64,000 bases of DNA from Gammaproteobacteria bacterium (GTDB lineage: Bacteria > Pseudomonadota > Gammaproteobacteria > SZUA-229): NCBI GenBank assembly GCA_029882395.1, contig JAOUKT010000004.1, positions 34,626 to 98,625 of the forward strand. The letters are read 5' to 3'. Made by a program: the position numbers and the translations under genes. This document shows, in pieces, positions 34,588 to 45,058 of this stretch. The notes under the pieces are model-generated. The model worked only from the letters and a program-made list of their open reading frames with translations. It ran no database searches and was not told the DNA's origin. Positions within the stretch are counted from its first letter, which is position 1. Every line of letters starts with the position of its first letter.

Positions 34588-34953
34588 ATGGCGCATATAT
34601 TAATTGTTGATGATTCGCCTACAGAGGTGCATGTTTACCAGGGTTATCTGGAGAAGAATGGGCACCAGGTTTCTGTGGCTACTTCAGGCGAAGAAGGTGT
34701 AGAAAAAGCCAAACAAGGGCTGCCTGATCTGATACTGATGGATGTGGTTATGCCGGGCATGAACGGCTTTCAGGCAACGCGTTCGTTGAGTAAAGACGAT
34801 ACAACAAAAGATATTCCGATCATAATAATCACCACCAAAGACCAGGAAACCGATAAGGTCTGGGGAATGCGCCAGGGCGCTAAAGATTATATCGTCAAGC
34901 CGGCCAAAGAATCAGAATTAATAGAACGCGTTAATTCGGTTTTAGGCAGTTAG
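34588..34953 (+). CDS. pilH: Type IV pilus response regulator PilH
   Basis: Second CheY-like receiver, 121 residues: ILIVDDSPTEVHVYQGYLEKNGH, phospho-acceptor Asp in LILMDVVMPGMNG, IIITTKDQETD and the Lys in YIVKPAKESEL. In Pseudomonas, PilH opposes PilG, perhaps as a phosphate sink, and favours retraction. Follows pilG and precedes pilI by 41 bp. Confidence 0.93.
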   Translation: MAHILIVDDSPTEVHVYQGYLEKNGHQVSVATSGEEGVEKAKQGLPDLILMDVVMPGMNGFQATRSLSKDDTTKDIPIIIITTKDQETDKVWGMRQGAKDYIVKPAKESELIERVNSVLGS

Positions 34954-34994
34954 ACGTCTCGAAAAAACGATGACTGAAGTATAAGAGCCTAACG

Positions 34995-35525
34995 ATGGCG
35001 AGCCCTTTTGAAGTATTGCTGACAGTAGAATCCGAATCAATAGAGAAGGCGGCTGGTTTGCCTATTCTTGATGATGTTAAGCAATCGTGGACGGGTATTG
35101 GCTTTAGAATTGGTGATTCGATGCTGATAGCATCGATGGACGAGGTGGCAGAAATATTACACATGCCGGTTTATACACAGATACCCGGTGTGCGCTCATG
35201 GATGGTCGGATTAGCGAATGTGCGCGGTAATTTGTTGCCTTTACTTGACTTAAAGGGCTTCGTAACAGGTCAGGATGTGTCTTCGAGAAAAGACAGCCGT
35301 GTGCTGGTGGCGAAACACGAAAATGGGCTAACTGGATTAATTGTTGATGAAATTTTAGGCCTGAAGCATTTTTATCTTGAAGAGCAGACATTTGAAATAC
35401 CGTCTCTGTCAGATAATCTTCGGCCCTATATAAAAATGGCATTTAAAAATGCAGATCAATATTGGCCAGTATTCAGTTTTGCAAAATTAATACAACAAGA
35501 AAGATTTTTACAAATTGCCATCTAG
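34995..35525 (+). CDS. pilI: Pilus chemosensory coupling protein PilI (CheW)
   Basis: 176-residue CheW-domain protein linking the receptor PilJ to the kinase ChpA. CheW core from about residue 35 (GFRIGDSMLIASMDEVAEIL) with WMVGLANVRGNLLPLLDLKGF and GLIVDEILGL. The N-terminal 30 residues are extra to classical CheW, as in PilI. 42 bp before pilJ. Confidence 0.93.
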   Translation: MASPFEVLLTVESESIEKAAGLPILDDVKQSWTGIGFRIGDSMLIASMDEVAEILHMPVYTQIPGVRSWMVGLANVRGNLLPLLDLKGFVTGQDVSSRKDSRVLVAKHENGLTGLIVDEILGLKHFYLEEQTFEIPSLSDNLRPYIKMAFKNADQYWPVFSFAKLIQQERFLQIAI

Positions 35526-35567
35526 AAAATAGTTGCAGTGTAAAAACGGATGTGAGGAATAGTTATT

Positions 35568-37625
35568 ATGGCGGCAGGAACAGGAACAGCTTCAGGGCTA
35601 AGTAAATTAGAATTAGGATTGCTAGGGGTTGTTATAGGTACTCTGGTTACTGCATTTGCTTTGTTTTTCTGGGCAAGTAGTGAGCGTGCTACTATTCAAA
35701 AGCATCTGGAAATTGCGGCCAACGAATCACTGATCTCACAGCGGCTATCGACGCAGGCGCTGGAAGCGGCAGCAGGTAAGGCTGGTTCATTCAAGCGTCT
35801 TGAATCATTACGTAATGACTATATCAAAACCATCAACCAGTTTAAGCAAGGCGATTCGGTAAAAGGTGTAAGCCCCTTGCCTGATGCAGTTAGCGCTGAA
35901 TACAAAGCGATGGAAAGGGTCTGGACCAGTTACCAGTCTGATATCAATATGATACTTGAGGGTCTTGAGCCGATTTCAAAAGTCTCTGAGTACGTTGTTG
36001 TAATCAATGAATTCATCCCCCAGCTGCTGGCTTTTTCAGATGAAGTTGTTGGTATTCTGGTGAGAAAAAAATCCGATCCCCAACAAATTTATATTGCCAG
36101 CCGGCAGTTAATGCTGACCCAGCGTATTGAAAATAATTTAAACCTGGTACTAGCTGGCGGTGAAGGTGCAACAACGGCTGCCGACCGCTTTGGACGTGAT
36201 GCGACTCTTTTTGGCAGTGTGCTCGAAGGCATGCTCAAGGGTTTTCCCGGCTTAAATATTCGCCGGGTTAAAGACTCAGAAGTTCGCAGTAAATTACGTG
36301 AAGTGGCAATGTTGTTCACATCGGTGAGTGACCACGTTGACGCTATTCTGGAATTGTCGCCGGTGTTATTTGAAGTTAAAGACGCTGCCAGCCGCATGGA
36401 GGTCACCGCGGCGGCACTGTTAAACGCAACTCAGCATTTGGAGAAGAGCATCCAGACAGAAGCGGGCCAGCTTAAATACATCGACTATGCGGTAATCATA
36501 TTTGGCATAGTGGCACTGATTGCCTTCCTCTATTTTGGCTGGATTAATGTATCAAACGCAAAAGAGCGTGAGGAACTGGCGTTAGAGCAGAATCGGCGTA
36601 ATCAGCGCGCGATTTTACGGCTACTGGATGAAATGGCCAACCTGGCGGAAGGTGATTTGACCGTTCACGCAACGGTAACCGAAGAAATAACCGGTGCGAT
36701 TGCCGACTCGGTCAATTACGCAATCGACGCGTTGCGTACACTGGTAACCACTATCAACTTAACGGCAGTACAGGTTTCGTCATCGGCAGAAAAAACGCAG
36801 GCAACAGCCGGCCGATTAGCCGATGCGTCATCACATCAGGCCAGAGAGATCGCATCAGCCTCGGCCGCTATTGCCGACATGAGCGAATCAATGAATGGCG
36901 TCTCTGAAAACGCCTCTCAGTCGGCAGAAGTGGCGCGAAAATCGGTGGACATCGCACAGCACGGTGCAACCCTGGTACGTAACAGTATTACAGGTATGGA
37001 TAACATTCGTGAACAAATTCAGGAAACATCAAAACGAATTAAGCGACTGGGTGAATCTTCTCAGGAGATCGGTGATATTGTCGGGCTGATCACTGAAATC
37101 GCCGACCAAACCAATATTCTTGCATTAAATGCAGCCATACAGGCATCGACAGCGGGAGATGCGGGCAGAGGTTTCGCGGTGGTTGCTGATGAGGTACAGC
37201 GACTTGCTGAACGCTCATCCAATGCAACAAAACAGATCGAGGCACTGGTAAAAACAATCCAGGCGGATACCAACGAAGCGGTTCATTCTATGGAACAGAG
37301 TACGTCCGGGGTGGTAAGCGGAGGTAAAATGGCCGAGGATGCGGGTGAGGCACTGACGCGCATCGAGGATGTATCGACCGAGCTGGCATCACTGATTCAA
37401 GCTATTTCGGATTCAGCAAATCAACAAACAGTTGTCGCAGCCGACGTCTCTAATACCATGAACGTAATCCAGGAAATCACGGTACAGACATCTGAAGGCT
37501 CAGAAGAAACATCGGCCTCGATTGGAAACCTGAGTGATATGGCAAATGAGTTACGTAAGTCCGTTGCCGGATTTAAACTGCCCGATTCAGGTGATCAGGT
37601 AGAAACAGTGATACTGAACAACTAA
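35568..37625 (+). CDS. pilJ: Methyl-accepting chemotaxis protein PilJ
   Basis: 685-residue receptor of the Pil-Chp system. TM1 about residues 16-35, a ~270-residue periplasmic PilJ sensor region, TM2 about residues 305-325, HAMP, and the cytosolic signalling domain with the hairpin tip [40 protein letters not shown]. In P. aeruginosa PilJ senses pilin subunits upon surface contact. The pilK methyltransferase gene that normally follows is missing; chpA starts 70 bp later. Confidence 0.93.
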   Translation: MAAGTGTASGLSKLELGLLGVVIGTLVTAFALFFWASSERATIQKHLEIAANESLISQRLSTQALEAAAGKAGSFKRLESLRNDYIKTINQFKQGDSVKGVSPLPDAVSAEYKAMERVWTSYQSDINMILEGLEPISKVSEYVVVINEFIPQLLAFSDEVVGILVRKKSDPQQIYIASRQLMLTQRIENNLNLVLAGGEGATTAADRFGRDATLFGSVLEGMLKGFPGLNIRRVKDSEVRSKLREVAMLFTSVSDHVDAILELSPVLFEVKDAASRMEVTAAALLNATQHLEKSIQTEAGQLKYIDYAVIIFGIVALIAFLYFGWINVSNAKEREELALEQNRRNQRAILRLLDEMANLAEGDLTVHATVTEEITGAIADSVNYAIDALRTLVTTINLTAVQVSSSAEKTQATAGRLADASSHQAREIASASAAIADMSESMNGVSENASQSAEVARKSVDIAQHGATLVRNSITGMDNIREQIQETSKRIKRLGESSQEIGDIVGLITEIADQTNILALNAAIQASTAGDAGRGFAVVADEVQRLAERSSNATKQIEALVKTIQADTNEAVHSMEQSTSGVVSGGKMAEDAGEALTRIEDVSTELASLIQAISDSANQQTVVAADVSNTMNVIQEITVQTSEGSEETSASIGNLSDMANELRKSVAGFKLPDSGDQVETVILNN

Positions 37626-37695
37626 TAAATTGTTTGATTAACAAGCGTCGATAACGACTTGAAGAGTTAATAATGATATTGAATAGTAGTCATTG

Positions 37696-40600
37696 ATGAT
37701 GAATCCGAGTGATACGATTGAATATAACTCGTTAGGTTGGGTTAAAAAAGAACTCGACCTGGTATTGGAAGATGCTCAGAAAGCTTTCAATATCTATATT
37801 GATGATGCCTCAGAATCCGATAAGCTACAGGAATGTATCGATCATGTTCATCTGATACATGGCACACTGCTAATGGTTGAGCTGTATGGTGCCGCCATAC
37901 TTGCGGAAGAAATCGAAGCGCTTTTACAGGCTTTATATAACGGTGATGTCTCAGCTAATGATGAGATTTACCAGCTGATAATGGGTGCAATGCTCAGGCT
38001 GCCGGACTACCTTGACGGCCTTATCAGCGGAAATAAAGACGTCCCTATTGTGCTTCTGCCGGTGTTAAATGATTTACGGGCGGCACGCAATGAAACCCTG
38101 CTTTCAGAAAACCTGTTATTTTTCCCGGATATAGATACACAAAGCTCAGCGCTAGAAGAGATTGATATCGGTGCAGAAACAACAGGCGATTTACAGTCGC
38201 TGGCAAGACGACTGCGGCCGCACTTTCAAATTGGTTTATTGACCTGGTTTAAAGATGAAAAGCCACTGTCTGGCCTGAAAAGAATTCAGGCCGTTATTAA
38301 TGAACTTGAAAAAAATTCAACTGAGCGAAGCGTTAAACGTTTGTGGACAGTTGCTTCGGCATTACTGGAGTCTTTGATTCATAAAGGCATTGATTCAAGC
38401 ATCACTATTAAATTGCTGATAGGAAAAATCGACCGCCTGAATAAAGAACTAATTGATAAGGGCGAGGCGGCACTGGCACAGTCAATGCCAACCGATGTGA
38501 TTAAAAACCTTTTATATTATATTGCAAGATCTGACTCCTTAGGTGATCGGGTCTCGAATATTAAAGAGACCTATCAGTTAAATGAGTTACTGCCAGCCAA
38601 CAATGCCGAGTACGAAGCCGCGCTTAACATGGGCGGGCCTAATATTGATTTGTTGCAGACTGTTTCACAAGCGATAAGAGAAGACTTTACTGAAGTTAAA
38701 GATGTGCTAGAGGTCTTTGTTCATGGTGATGATCAGGATAAATCCAAACTTGAACCGCTGCCAGTTTTACTGGCAAAAATAGCCGACACAATGGGCATGC
38801 TAAGTCTGGGTACGCCGCGGCAGATGATGCTTGATCAAAAAAAACAGGTAGAAAAATTTATATCTGGCGAGCTCAGTGCAACTGATGATGAAGTGATGGA
38901 AGTTGCCAGTGTGCTGTTAAATGCAGAAGCCAAACTTAATAATTTTATCTCACGAAAAAGCAACAGGGCAGATGAAAGCAGCGTCGATGAAGAGCACGAT
39001 TCAGAATACCAGGAAGTTTTATCGTCGGTAGCGCGTGAAGCACTGCTGGATTTCGGTCAGGCCAAGCAGTTGATTCTTTTGTATACGGATTCACAGCAAG
39101 ATGTCAGCAATCTTCAGCAGGTAATCAAACTCTTTGAGGCGGCAAGTGGTGCGTTATTTATGGCGCCTCTGGATGTGCTTGCGCCGTTAATTACAGGTAT
39201 CAGTGAATATATTCAAACGGTTTTAATTCAGTCTCGCCAGCTCATACCGGAACAGCTGGATGTTGTTGCGGATGCTGTCACCAGTATTGAATATTATTTA
39301 GAAGCCGTTATTGAGGGACGCAAAGACCTTAAGGCAGACCTCAATTTTGGCCGCAGTGCGGTGGACAAGTTGCGCCAGTTCTCTGCCGAGATTGATCACA
39401 ATGCTGTCGCCGATGCAGCGCTTGCTGATGCCGCTACAGCTGATCGGCCCCAGTCTGAAACGGCTACGGATGAGACCGATGAGGCCGGAGAAAAGAATAA
39501 AACCGCGGCAGCCACAGCAGCTCCGCAAAGGGAAGAGCTGGCGATTATCGGCGAAGATCTGGATGAAGAAATTTTTGAAATCTTTATTGAAGAAGCGCTG
39601 GAAGTATTTGCTGATATCAATGAGTCTTTACCTGTCTGGAAAGCCGACAATGCTAACGAAGACGCAAGGGCGATAATCAGGCGCTCATACCATACGTTAA
39701 AAGGCAGTGGGCGCCTGATCGGTGCAATGATGATCGGTGAGTTCTCCTGGAGCATAGAGAACATGCTCAACAGGGTCATTGATAACAGCATTGCACTGAC
39801 AGCAGAAGTATTCAGTGTCCTCGATGAGGCAGTAGCCGTCTTGCCCCAGCTGATAGAACAGTTGCAGGGTAGCCGGCAACCGGTTGCTAACCTTTATGAC
39901 TTGATGGACCACGCCGATGCCCTGAGCAAGGGAGAAAAATACTCCCCCCCCGTTGATGCCGGGGCTACTAAAGCAGTAGCCCCGGGGGATTTGCCTGCTG
40001 ACAATATCAGCGCTGAAGACAATGCCAGCGAGCTGATGGATTTTTCTTTAGAGCCCGAGGCAGCAACCGGTGATGTTATTGCGCAAGCTGCTGAAGATGA
40101 AACCATTGATTTTGATAGCTCAGGTGATATTGAGTTTGATCCGTCGGAGATTGAATTACTCGATGACGACGGTGCAACTGAGTTTGAACTGACAGATCAG
40201 CTGGCGACGGAACTGGATCTGCCGGTGATAGATGAAACCAGCTTCGATCTGGCAGATGATGAGAGCTCATCAGAGCTTGCATTTGAGGAAACCGATTTAA
40301 ACCTGAATTCCTCCGCAGCGGCAGCAAGCTCGTTCGATGATATCCCCGCGAAAGTTGAAATAGATGCCGAACTGTTTAATATTTTTCGCGCCGAGTCGGA
40401 AGGCCATCTGGATACCATCCGCCAGATTCTGATTAAACATAAAACAGATGGCTCAGCCGTGGAACCGGGCGATGAGCTGATCAGGGCTTTGCATACCTTG
40501 TTTGGAAGTGCGCGCACAGCTGAAGTCCCCCCCATTGGCGCAGTATCAGGAATAGCTGAAAAGTACATTAAACTAAAACAGCAAAATAATGTTTCTGAAA

Positions 40601-43380
40601 TAGATCAGGACGGCATCTCTGCTCTTGATCAACTGGTCACCAGCATCACAGAAACACTGGACCGGCTTGAGCACGGCAAGCCGCTCAATAATAACCAGAA
40701 TCTGGTCGATTATTTCAGCTTATTATATGAAAAAGAACTAGAGCTGGCACCGGATTCATCAGCCGCTACCACGATTGATGGTAATGCAATGGTCTCATAT
40801 GGTGACATTGATGATGACCTGGTCGATATTTTTCTTGAAGAAGCCGAAGAGCTTGTCGAGGCGGCTGAAAAACACCTGCAAAACTGGAAAGATGAGCCGA
40901 CAGATACAGAAAGTGTAGCGGAGTTAAAGCGTATTTTGCACACCTTAAAAGGTGGCGCAAGAATGGCAGAGTTAACACCGATTGGTGACCTGACCCATGT
41001 TCTGGAAACCACGGTGATCGCGGCAGAAGAGTCAGAGACTGAATCAGAACCCTTGATGGAGCCGATGCACGAAGCTCTTGATACGATTGTGAATATGCTC
41101 GCAAAGGTGACAAAGCGTGAACCGATACAATCCGCCGCGCCGGCAATAGAACGTCTAACTCAGGCAAGATCAGGTGATCTAATACAAGAATCAGCGTCAG
41201 TTTCTGCCCGCCAGGAAGAGGATGCTTTTGCAATAGAACTCGATGATCAGGATGAGGCAGAGTTTGAGTTGTCTTCATTCGAAGTTGAGGAGCTGGAGAC
41301 AGAATTCGGTTCGCCTGACAGTTTTGAAGATGAAATAGAAATTGAAATATTATCAGGCGATGAGCAGATAGCCGAGCCGGAGCCAGAACATATAACGGTA
41401 GCATCAGACCAGCTTGAAGAGACAGGTCTTCAGGCTGACGAGCTGCCTAAATCAAAAGAGCTTAAGCCTTCATCGGGCTCAAATGTTTTCAGGCTTGACC
41501 CGCATGAAATGGCAAAGCCGGAAGAAACAGTTAAAAATAAAGCCGTGCAGGAACAGGTGCGTGTCAGGGCAGAGCTGCTCAATGACCTGGTTAATAATGC
41601 CGGCGAAGTGAATATTTATAATAGCCGTTTCAATCAGCAGCTGACAGATTTTGGTTATAACATTACAGAGTTTGACCAAACTGTGGATCGTTTGAGGGAT
41701 CAGTTACGTAAGTTAGAAATAGAAACAGAAACCCAGATATTATCCCGGCACGAAAAAGAAACATCGCACTACGATGCGGATTTTGATCCGTTAGAAATGG
41801 ACCGTTATTCAACGTTTCAGCAATTATCGCGCAGTCTGATGGAGTCAGTCAGTGACCTCGAGAGTATTAAAGAGTTCATGAATAATACGGTTCGGGAATC
41901 TGAAACGCTGTTGCAACAGCAATCGAGGATTTCGACTGACCTGCAGGAAAGTCTGATGCGAACCCGGATGATAGAGTTCAGCGGCTTAAGTAGCCGGCTG
42001 GCACGCATCGTTCGACAGACTGCAAGAGAGTTAAATAAAAATATAGAATTTGAAATTGTTGGCGATGAACTGGAAGTTGACCGCTCAATTTTAGATCGTA
42101 TCGTCTCGCCGCTTGAACATCTATTGAGAAACGCAGTTGCACATGGCATAGAAAGCGATGAGACACGTACGGCCCTGAATAAAACAGAACCGGGCATGGT
42201 TAGTATCCATATCACTAAAGAAGGTCAGAATTTGGTGATTGATGTGGCCGACAATGGTTCGGGCATCAATGTTGACACGGTTCGTGAGAAAGCCATAGAA
42301 AGAGGAATGATGGCGGCAGAAAGCGAGCTCAGTGATCATGATATTGTGCAGTTCATACTTGAGCCCGGTTTTAGCACGGCGAAAGAAATAACACAGATAT
42401 CAGGGCGTGGGGTCGGACTGGATGTAGTCGATAGTGAAATTAAGCAGTTAGGTGGTACGCTTGATATTCAGTCAAAATACAATAAAGGCTGCCATTTTGT
42501 TGCTCGCCTGCCGATGACCTTGTCAATTAATCAGGCGCTGCTGGTTCACATTCAGGAAGATGTGTTTGCGGTGCCTCTGAATACTGTGGAAGGTGTTGTT
42601 CGCCTCAGCGGTTATGAACTTGACAGAATTTATGAAAGTGGTGAAGGCTACTATGAGTTTGCTGACGACAAATACGATGTTAAATACCTCGGTTATCTGC
42701 TCAAAGGCCGTAAAGCAGAGCATCTGGAGCAGGCCGCTCCTTATCCAATTTTATTAGTTAAAACTGGCGATCTGCGAGTCGCTGTTCATGTTGACAGTCT
42801 TGTCGGCCGGCGTGAGATAGTCGTTAAACCCGTTGGCTCACAGATTAATAGTGTCAAAGGCATATCAGGCGCGACAATTCTGGGTGATGGCCATGTTGTC
42901 TTAATTCTGGATATGGCGGCACTGCTGCGCGCCAAAACTGTATTCCAGATCGAAAGCCATGCAGAGGAAATTCAGCGCGAAGCTGAAAAAGCCGCCTCGG
43001 ATGTGCTCACGGTAATGGTGGTTGATGACTCGATCACCATTCGCAAAGTCACAGAGCGCATTCTGCTTAGACGGGGCATGGAGGTTATCCTGGCCAAAGA
43101 CGGCCTTGATGCCACTGCAAAATTGCAGGAACGTATACCCGATATTATGTTGCTGGATATCGAGATGCCACGTATGGACGGTTACGAAGTGGCAACCATG
43201 GTCAGAAATAATGAGCATATGAAAGACCTGCCTATCATTATGATCACCTCACGGACGGGTGCAAAACATAAAGATAAAGCAATGGAAATTGGCGTCAACC
43301 GCTACCTTGGAAAACCCTATCAGGAAGATGAACTAATAGAAAATATTAGTGCTGTACTTGATGAGGCAAAAGTATCTTAA
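37696..43380 (+). CDS. chpA: Chemotaxis hybrid histidine kinase ChpA (PilL)
   Basis: Giant CheA-type kinase of about 1,894 residues, shorter than P. aeruginosa ChpA (about 2,470). An N-terminal HPt-like region (~40-100) and another degenerate region (~450-530) precede three HPt domains with intact His: H666 (HTLKGSG), H933 (HTLFGSA) and H1082 (HTLKGGA). Acidic low-complexity linkers lie between. Then come a dimerisation helix pair (~1290-1400), the HATPase domain (N-box HLLRNAVAHG ~1475, ADNGSGI, GRGVGLDVV), a CheW-like domain, and a C-terminal receiver with Asp1821 (MLLDIEMPRMDG). The start is uncertain among TTG 37693, ATG 37696 and ATG 37699; no strong ribosome site separates them. Confidence 0.93.
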   Translation: MMNPSDTIEYNSLGWVKKELDLVLEDAQKAFNIYIDDASESDKLQECIDHVHLIHGTLLMVELYGAAILAEEIEALLQALYNGDVSANDEIYQLIMGAMLRLPDYLDGLISGNKDVPIVLLPVLNDLRAARNETLLSENLLFFPDIDTQSSALEEIDIGAETTGDLQSLARRLRPHFQIGLLTWFKDEKPLSGLKRIQAVINELEKNSTERSVKRLWTVASALLESLIHKGIDSSITIKLLIGKIDRLNKELIDKGEAALAQSMPTDVIKNLLYYIARSDSLGDRVSNIKETYQLNELLPANNAEYEAALNMGGPNIDLLQTVSQAIREDFTEVKDVLEVFVHGDDQDKSKLEPLPVLLAKIADTMGMLSLGTPRQMMLDQKKQVEKFISGELSATDDEVMEVASVLLNAEAKLNNFISRKSNRADESSVDEEHDSEYQEVLSSVAREALLDFGQAKQLILLYTDSQQDVSNLQQVIKLFEAASGALFMAPLDVLAPLITGISEYIQTVLIQSRQLIPEQLDVVADAVTSIEYYLEAVIEGRKDLKADLNFGRSAVDKLRQFSAEIDHNAVADAALADAATADRPQSETATDETDEAGEKNKTAAATAAPQREELAIIGEDLDEEIFEIFIEEALEVFADINESLPVWKADNANEDARAIIRRSYHTLKGSGRLIGAMMIGEFSWSIENMLNRVIDNSIALTAEVFSVLDEAVAVLPQLIEQLQGSRQPVANLYDLMDHADALSKGEKYSPPVDAGATKAVAPGDLPADNISAEDNASELMDFSLEPEAATGDVIAQAAEDETIDFDSSGDIEFDPSEIELLDDDGATEFELTDQLATELDLPVIDETSFDLADDESSSELAFEETDLNLNSSAAAASSFDDIPAKVEIDAELFNIFRAESEGHLDTIRQILIKHKTDGSAVEPGDELIRALHTLFGSARTAEVPPIGAVSGIAEKYIKLKQQNNVSEIDQDGISALDQLVTSITETLDRLEHGKPLNNNQNLVDYFSLLYEKELELAPDSSAATTIDGNAMVSYGDIDDDLVDIFLEEAEELVEAAEKHLQNWKDEPTDTESVAELKRILHTLKGGARMAELTPIGDLTHVLETTVIAAEESETESEPLMEPMHEALDTIVNMLAKVTKREPIQSAAPAIERLTQARSGDLIQESASVSARQEEDAFAIELDDQDEAEFELSSFEVEELETEFGSPDSFEDEIEIEILSGDEQIAEPEPEHITVASDQLEETGLQADELPKSKELKPSSGSNVFRLDPHEMAKPEETVKNKAVQEQVRVRAELLNDLVNNAGEVNIYNSRFNQQLTDFGYNITEFDQTVDRLRDQLRKLEIETETQILSRHEKETSHYDADFDPLEMDRYSTFQQLSRSLMESVSDLESIKEFMNNTVRESETLLQQQSRISTDLQESLMRTRMIEFSGLSSRLARIVRQTARELNKNIEFEIVGDELEVDRSILDRIVSPLEHLLRNAVAHGIESDETRTALNKTEPGMVSIHITKEGQNLVIDVADNGSGINVDTVREKAIERGMMAAESELSDHDIVQFILEPGFSTAKEITQISGRGVGLDVVDSEIKQLGGTLDIQSKYNKGCHFVARLPMTLSINQALLVHIQEDVFAVPLNTVEGVVRLSGYELDRIYESGEGYYEFADDKYDVKYLGYLLKGRKAEHLEQAAPYPILLVKTGDLRVAVHVDSLVGRREIVVKPVGSQINSVKGISGATILGDGHVVLILDMAALLRAKTVFQIESHAEEIQREAEKAASDVLTVMVVDDSITIRKVTERILLRRGMEVILAKDGLDATAKLQERIPDIMLLDIEMPRMDGYEVATMVRNNEHMKDLPIIMITSRTGAKHKDKAMEIGVNRYLGKPYQEDELIENISAVLDEAKVS

Positions 43381-43383
43381 GTT

Positions 43384-43851
43384 ATGGCTGAAAATAAAAT
43401 CATAAAGTGTTTACTGCTGCCGATGAAAACCAGCAATGTCATTGTGCCTAATACTGCGATTGCAGAAATAGTATCGGTTGAGCATGTGTTGCCTGTTAAT
43501 GATGCGCCGACGTGGATGCTAGGCTATCTGAGCTGGCGTCGCCGATCCGTACCGCTGCTTTCCTTCGATGCTGTGCAACAAGGAGAGCCTGATTTTCTGA
43601 CAGCCAAAAGCAAAATCGCAGTGTTGTATTCAATCAGCGATGATGAGGCGTTTCCCTATATGGCATTGTTAATGCAGCGAGCTCCCAAGGTAATGAATAT
43701 TACAGAAGAGGCAATCAAGCAGGCTGGCGCAGATCAAAATAGCGGTAACATAAAACTGGTGATACAGAACGTGGTGCTGAACGATGAAATAACGGCAGAT
43801 ATTCTGGATCTTAAAGCTGTTGAAGCGACCTTTAAAAAAGCGGGCTATTAA
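43384..43851 (+). CDS. chpC: CheW-like coupling protein, ChpC type
   Basis: 155-residue CheW-domain protein starting 3 bp after the chpA stop. The core has CLLLPMKTSNVIVPNTAIAEIVSV, WMLGYLSWRRRSVPLLSFD and, unlike PilI, a shortened form typical of ChpC. In Pseudomonas chpC follows chpB; here the chpB methylesterase gene is absent and chpC directly follows chpA. A second coupling protein may bring other receptors to ChpA. Confidence 0.85.
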   Translation: MAENKIIKCLLLPMKTSNVIVPNTAIAEIVSVEHVLPVNDAPTWMLGYLSWRRRSVPLLSFDAVQQGEPDFLTAKSKIAVLYSISDDEAFPYMALLMQRAPKVMNITEEAIKQAGADQNSGNIKLVIQNVVLNDEITADILDLKAVEATFKKAGY

Positions 43852-43858
43852 CCCGCTT
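43838..43858 (+). terminator. Hairpin at the end of the pil-chp cluster
   Basis: Arms AAGCGGG (43838-43844) and CCCGCTT (43852-43858) around the chpC stop codon. It lacks a U-run, so termination would be weak or Rho-dependent; ung starts 10 bp later. Confidence 0.4.
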
Positions 43859-43868
43859 CTGCCTGTTA

Positions 43869-44564
43869 ATGCCAAAAACCATGTTTGATGATATTGAGTC
43901 CGCTTTTGATAAAAGCTGGAATGAATCGCTGTTAGCCGAATTTGAAAAAGATTATATGCAGTCTTTAAAAATGTTTCTAAAAGCAGAACAGAAGCACGGC
44001 AAAGTCATGCTTCCTCAGCCATCGTTATGGTTCAGGGCTTTGAATGCAACACCACTGAATGATGTAAAAGTCGTCATCCTTGGTCAAGACCCGTACCCGA
44101 CTCCCGGTCATGCACATGGACTTTGCTTTTCGGTGATGCCCGAAGTAAAACCGATTCCAAAATCCTTAAACAATATATACAAAGAACTGTACGAAGATCT
44201 GGGTACAAAAAACACCGATGGAAATTTACAGCGCTGGGCCGAGCAGGGAGTGCTGCTGCTCAATAGTGTGCTCAGCGTAGAAAGTGGTAACGCAAATTCA
44301 CATCAGGGAAAAGGCTGGGAGCAGTTTACGGACAAAGTGATATCAGTGGTTAATGATCTGGATCGTGCGGTGGTGTTCGTGCTCTGGGGAGCATATGCGC
44401 AGAAAAAAGCCGCCGGGATTGATGAGTCTAAACATCTGCTGATCCGGTCACCGCATCCATCGCCATTGTCAGCCTATCGGGGATTTTTTGGAAGCAAGCC
44501 GTTTTCGCGGATAAATGCTTTTTTAAGGGAAAATGCAATTCAGGAAATTGACTGGCAGGTTTAA
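43869..44564 (+). CDS. ung: Uracil-DNA glycosylase
   Basis: Base-excision repair enzyme removing uracil from DNA. 231 residues, family 1: the water-activating loop GQDPYPTPGHAHGLCFSV (about residues 65-82) with catalytic Asp, and the minor-groove loop HPSPLSAYRGFFGSKPF near residue 195. Length is typical. It lies 17 bp after chpC but has no functional tie to it. Confidence 0.98.
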   Translation: MPKTMFDDIESAFDKSWNESLLAEFEKDYMQSLKMFLKAEQKHGKVMLPQPSLWFRALNATPLNDVKVVILGQDPYPTPGHAHGLCFSVMPEVKPIPKSLNNIYKELYEDLGTKNTDGNLQRWAEQGVLLLNSVLSVESGNANSHQGKGWEQFTDKVISVVNDLDRAVVFVLWGAYAQKKAAGIDESKHLLIRSPHPSPLSAYRGFFGSKPFSRINAFLRENAIQEIDWQV

Positions 44565-45058
44565 GCTGTTGCTATTATGTTAGATTTAGAAACCCTGCTT
44601 GCAGCACCGTGGCCGCAAGTCAGAGTCAATAGCTTCCGGTGCTTGTCCGCTGGTTTGTATGCATTGTACGAGTGAAGAAAATGAACCGGTGCGCCTGTGT
44701 GATAACCGCCGGCTTCCTCATTTTTCTGATAGCCTGTAATGTAATTTAGCATCAAAACCAAATTTAATTCAAACCCTGCTGGGGCGCTTTGCTAACAACA
44801 CACCGATGCAATGGTTGGCGTTTTGGTGCACAAACGCCTCTGCCAAAATTTCACAGTAATGATTGCTGACAGCATTTGCTAAAATATTTATGTGGCGCAG
44901 CTTAACTGATAAATGATCTCAATCGCATCGTGAGGCAACGCTTTCAATGGTTGACCCTATCGTGCGTTAGCCTTTAAACTCAGTGGTTTAAAGCTTTTAT
45001 TTGCTTGCGTCAAGCAAGCCGGACAGTAGTACAAGATAACTAAAAAACAACCAGTCTG
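44565..45058. other. 494-bp intergenic region with three perfect inverted repeats
   Basis: No convincing gene on either strand. It holds the perfect inverted repeats GGCGTTT/AAACGCC (44818-44839), CTTTAAAC/GTTTAAAG (44972-44993, followed by CTTTTATTT, terminator-like on the plus strand) and GCTTGC/GCAAGC (45003-45019). A short cysteine-containing frame at about 44655-44740 (VCMHCTSEENEPVRLC) has no start or family I know. The region may hold a small RNA or the control region of the CheW-LysM gene. Confidence 0.35.

Noticed and set aside
44655..44740. Possible small cysteine-rich peptide (CMHCTSEEN...)
   Set aside because: No start codon or ribosome site in frame, and the frame only looks protein-like over about 25 codons.
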